Source of the DNA: Bacillota bacterium
Lineage (GTDB): Bacteria > Bacillota > Clostridia > Lachnospirales > Cellulosilyticaceae
NCBI GenBank assembly: GCA_023410675.1
Contig: JAEYPM010000066.1
Coordinates: forward strand, 18,778-82,777
Reading direction: 5' to 3'
DNA length: 64,000 bases
In this document: positions 61,983 to 64,000 of the stretch, piece after piece
Layout of the letters: the number at the start of each line of letters is the position of its first letter
Position numbering within the stretch: the first letter of the stretch is position 1
The notes under the pieces: generated by a model
What the model was told of the DNA's origin: nothing
Seen by the model: the letters and a program-made list of their open reading frames with translations, nothing else
Databases searched by the model: none
Position numbers and translations under genes: made by a program

Positions 61983-63770
61983 TCAATTAAAGGAGGAGAT
62001 AAGTGTACTAAAGACAGCTAGGGCTTTTTCAATAGGTTCTTTAGTGCTCATATCAACGCCAGCATCTTTAAGTAGGTCAATAGGATCTTTAGATGAACCA
62101 CTGGACAAGAAGGTTATATAATCCTTTACAGCTTGATCGCATTCATTTAGGATACGATCAGAGAGTGCAATAGCAGCACTAAATCCAGTTGCATACTGAT
62201 AGACATAGAATGGGTTATAAAAATGAGGGATTCTAGACCATTCATATTTAATATCTTCATCGACACATAGATGATCACCATGATATTTCTGTACAAGGGA
62301 ATAATATTTATCACAGAGGTAAGAGGCTGTTAGGACGCCGCCTTCCTTAGCAAAAAGATGAACTTCTTTTTCAAACTCAGCAAACATAGTTTGCCTATAA
62401 AGCGTACTTCTAAACTGATCCATAAAATAGCTTATTAAATAGCGTTTGAAAGTAGGATCTTCAGTGGTTTTAAGAAGATACTGCATAAGCAGAGATTCGT
62501 TAACTGTAGAAGCAACTTCTGCAACGAAGATACAATAGTCAGAATAAATGAATGGCTGAGTTTTATGAGAGAAATAACTATGCATAGCATGGCCAAGCTC
62601 GTGAGCTAATGTAAATAAACTATTAATATTTTCAACATAATTCATGAGTATATAAGGATGGGGTATACCATAAGTACTCCAAGAATAAGCACCAGAACGC
62701 TTACCCATATTTTCAAATTTATCAACCCATCTATTTGTGAAAGCTTCTTTTGCAATATCTGTATATTCCTTGCCAAGAGGAGCGAGGGATTTTAATACCA
62801 ATTCACAGGCTTCATCATAGCTTATTTTTTTATCAAAGTTCTTAGCCATCGGTACAAAAAGATCATACATATGAAGTTCATCTAGCATAAGATGGTTCTT
62901 TCTAAGAGCAACATAGTCATACATAAGATTTAAGTGTTCATGGACAGTATCTATGAGATTGTTGTAAACAGATATTGGAATGTTATTTTCATGTAAGGCA
63001 TAATGCAGTGGCGTTTCAAAGCCTCGTACATTTGAAAAAAGTAGATATTGTTTTACATTTGAGCTAAAGGTAGTAGCAAGTGTATTTTTATAACTAGAAT
63101 AGGTTTTATATAAAGTTTTGAAAGCAGATTCTCGTACCGACCTAGTTTTACTTTCTAGAAAAGAAATATAGTTTCCATGAGTAAGGGGAACTTCTACGCC
63201 ATCATCATTTTTTACTGTGCCAAAGTTAATATCTACGTTATCTAACATAGCAAAAATCTGACTGGGTGAGCTTGCTATCTCAGATACCTTAGCTAAAAGA
63301 TTTTCAGTAGAAGCATTGAGAATGTGTTTTTTTTGTCTTAGAATTTCAAATAGGTAACGTTTATATACACTTAGTTTTGGATTTTCTTTGATAAAGTCAA
63401 GAATCATATTTTCTGTTAGTGCACTTAATTCTGGATTTGCAAAGGAAATAGCAGAATAAAACTCAATAGATAAAGTTTCAGTCTTCGTTGAAAGATCTTG
63501 ATACAGTGAAACATTACCATCTTCATGAAGATGCATATGGGCGTACAAATAAAGCTGATTCATTGTTATGGCAAGTTCATCTTGCTCTGATAAAAAGTCA
63601 TAGAGAAGCTCACAGGAAGAGGTGAGTTTCCCTACGTACTTAGCAAAGCTTGGGATTTTAGATTGCACTTTTTTAAAGTTTTCATGAAACAGATCAATGC
63701 TTTCAAAAATATCATTTAGATTCCAAGTATCTGTTATAGGTATGTCTTTTCTTTCTTTAATTGTAGTCAT
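61983..63770 (-). CDS. pepF: Oligoendopeptidase F (M3 family)
   Basis: The 595-residue cytosolic peptidase has the zinc motif HELGH in TLAHELGHAMHSYF, plus the PepF-type N-terminus and the later SYFMDQFRSTLYRQTMFAEFE. It cleaves peptides of about 7-17 residues in the family. AAGGAG (minus strand) precedes the ATG at 63770. The 190 bases upstream are AT-rich and shared with the promoter region of the next plus-strand gene. Confidence 0.95.
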   Translation of the reverse strand: MTTIKERKDIPITDTWNLNDIFESIDLFHENFKKVQSKIPSFAKYVGKLTSSCELLYDFLSEQDELAITMNQLYLYAHMHLHEDGNVSLYQDLSTKTETLSIEFYSAISFANPELSALTENMILDFIKENPKLSVYKRYLFEILRQKKHILNASTENLLAKVSEIASSPSQIFAMLDNVDINFGTVKNDDGVEVPLTHGNYISFLESKTRSVRESAFKTLYKTYSSYKNTLATTFSSNVKQYLLFSNVRGFETPLHYALHENNIPISVYNNLIDTVHEHLNLMYDYVALRKNHLMLDELHMYDLFVPMAKNFDKKISYDEACELVLKSLAPLGKEYTDIAKEAFTNRWVDKFENMGKRSGAYSWSTYGIPHPYILMNYVENINSLFTLAHELGHAMHSYFSHKTQPFIYSDYCIFVAEVASTVNESLLMQYLLKTTEDPTFKRYLISYFMDQFRSTLYRQTMFAEFEKEVHLFAKEGGVLTASYLCDKYYSLVQKYHGDHLCVDEDIKYEWSRIPHFYNPFYVYQYATGFSAAIALSDRILNECDQAVKDYITFLSSGSSKDPIDLLKDAGVDMSTKEPIEKALAVFSTLISSFN

Positions 63771-63919
63771 TGAATACTCCTTTCAAATTATAAACATTAG
63801 GGTATATTAAATGAATGAATCCCTTTTTGTATATTTTAGTATATAAATATAAATTAGTATACATTTTATATATATGATTAGCCCACAAAAAGGTTAGTTT
63901 TTAAAGGTACGTGTAAATA

Positions 63920-63928
63920 TGGTACAAT
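63920..63928 (+). promoter_or_regulatory. Extended -10 promoter of the right-edge gene
   Basis: TGGTACAAT (63920-63928) has a TG extension, and TTTAAA lies at 63900-63905 with a 17-bp spacer. It precedes the start codon by 32 nt. Confidence 0.5.
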
Positions 63929-63960
63929 TAAAGAAAAAATTTCGAAGGGGGAACACCTAT

Positions 63961-64000
63961 GTTTCGCAAAAATCATGTTCAACAACTCACTCTTGAAGAT
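63961..64000 (+). CDS. Start of an unidentified gene, cut by the window edge
   Basis: The first 13 codons read MFRKNHVQQLTLE and follow a GAAGGGGGAA ribosome site with good spacing and an upstream promoter, so a real gene begins here. The fragment is too short to identify. Confidence 0.5.

Overview
The window is AT-rich, densely coded chromosomal DNA from an endospore-forming member of the Clostridia (Firmicutes). SpoIIIAH, SpoIVB, Spo0A, SpoVR, YhbH and PrkA show spore formation. The gene order is close to the Bacillus/Clostridia core, with strong Shine-Dalgarno sites and GTG starts. I would guess Lachnospirales or a relative such as Cellulosilyticum, but the sequence alone does not fix the genus. 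I saw no tRNA, rRNA, CRISPR array, phage or complete insertion sequence.

Region 1 (1-12.8 kb) matches the Bacillus subtilis spoIIIA-to-spo0A block: spoIIIAH (5' end outside the window), an Asp23 protein, nusB, xseA-xseB, ispA, a DUF212 protein, dxs, tlyA, nadK, argR, recN, spoIVB and spo0A. accBC and folD, present in B. subtilis, are missing. A bidirectional terminator separates spo0A from the convergent rqcH.

Region 2 (12.8-35.3 kb) matches the B. subtilis ylo block: rqcH, yicC, remA, gmk, rpoZ, priA, def, fmt, rsmB, rlmN, PP2C phosphatase, PASTA kinase, rsgA, rpe, thiN, rpmB, a second Asp23 protein, fakA-like, recG, rsmD, coaD and a coiled-coil protein. coaBC is absent from its usual place between rpoZ and priA. 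A 46-residue membrane microprotein lies where B. subtilis has spoVM. The block ends at an elaborate nested hairpin terminator.

Region 3 (35.4-44.6 kb) is more species-specific: a YibQ-like deacetylase, a large M16C peptidase, small membrane proteins, an SDR, a possibly NERD-like membrane protein, an RluA-type pseudouridine synthase, a repeat-helix protein, RecU, and a lipoprotein resembling a glycosidase that has lost its catalytic nucleophile.

Region 4 (44.8-54.6 kb) is a nucleoside uptake and salvage cluster: cytidine deaminase, a BMP-type ABC importer (ATPase, two permeases and, last, the lipoprotein), pyrimidine-nucleoside phosphorylase and deoxyribose-phosphate aldolase. A YczE-like membrane protein, adenosine deaminase and a Crp/Fnr-type regulator follow. 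Together they would import nucleosides, deaminate them, release the base and feed the sugar phosphate into glycolysis.

Region 5 (54.7-64 kb) carries prkA-yhbH-spoVR, a YycJ-like hydrolase, a 45-residue Asn-rich peptide behind a sequence matching a sigma-G promoter, a divergent CorA-like membrane protein, pepF on the minus strand, and the first codons of an unidentified gene at the right edge.
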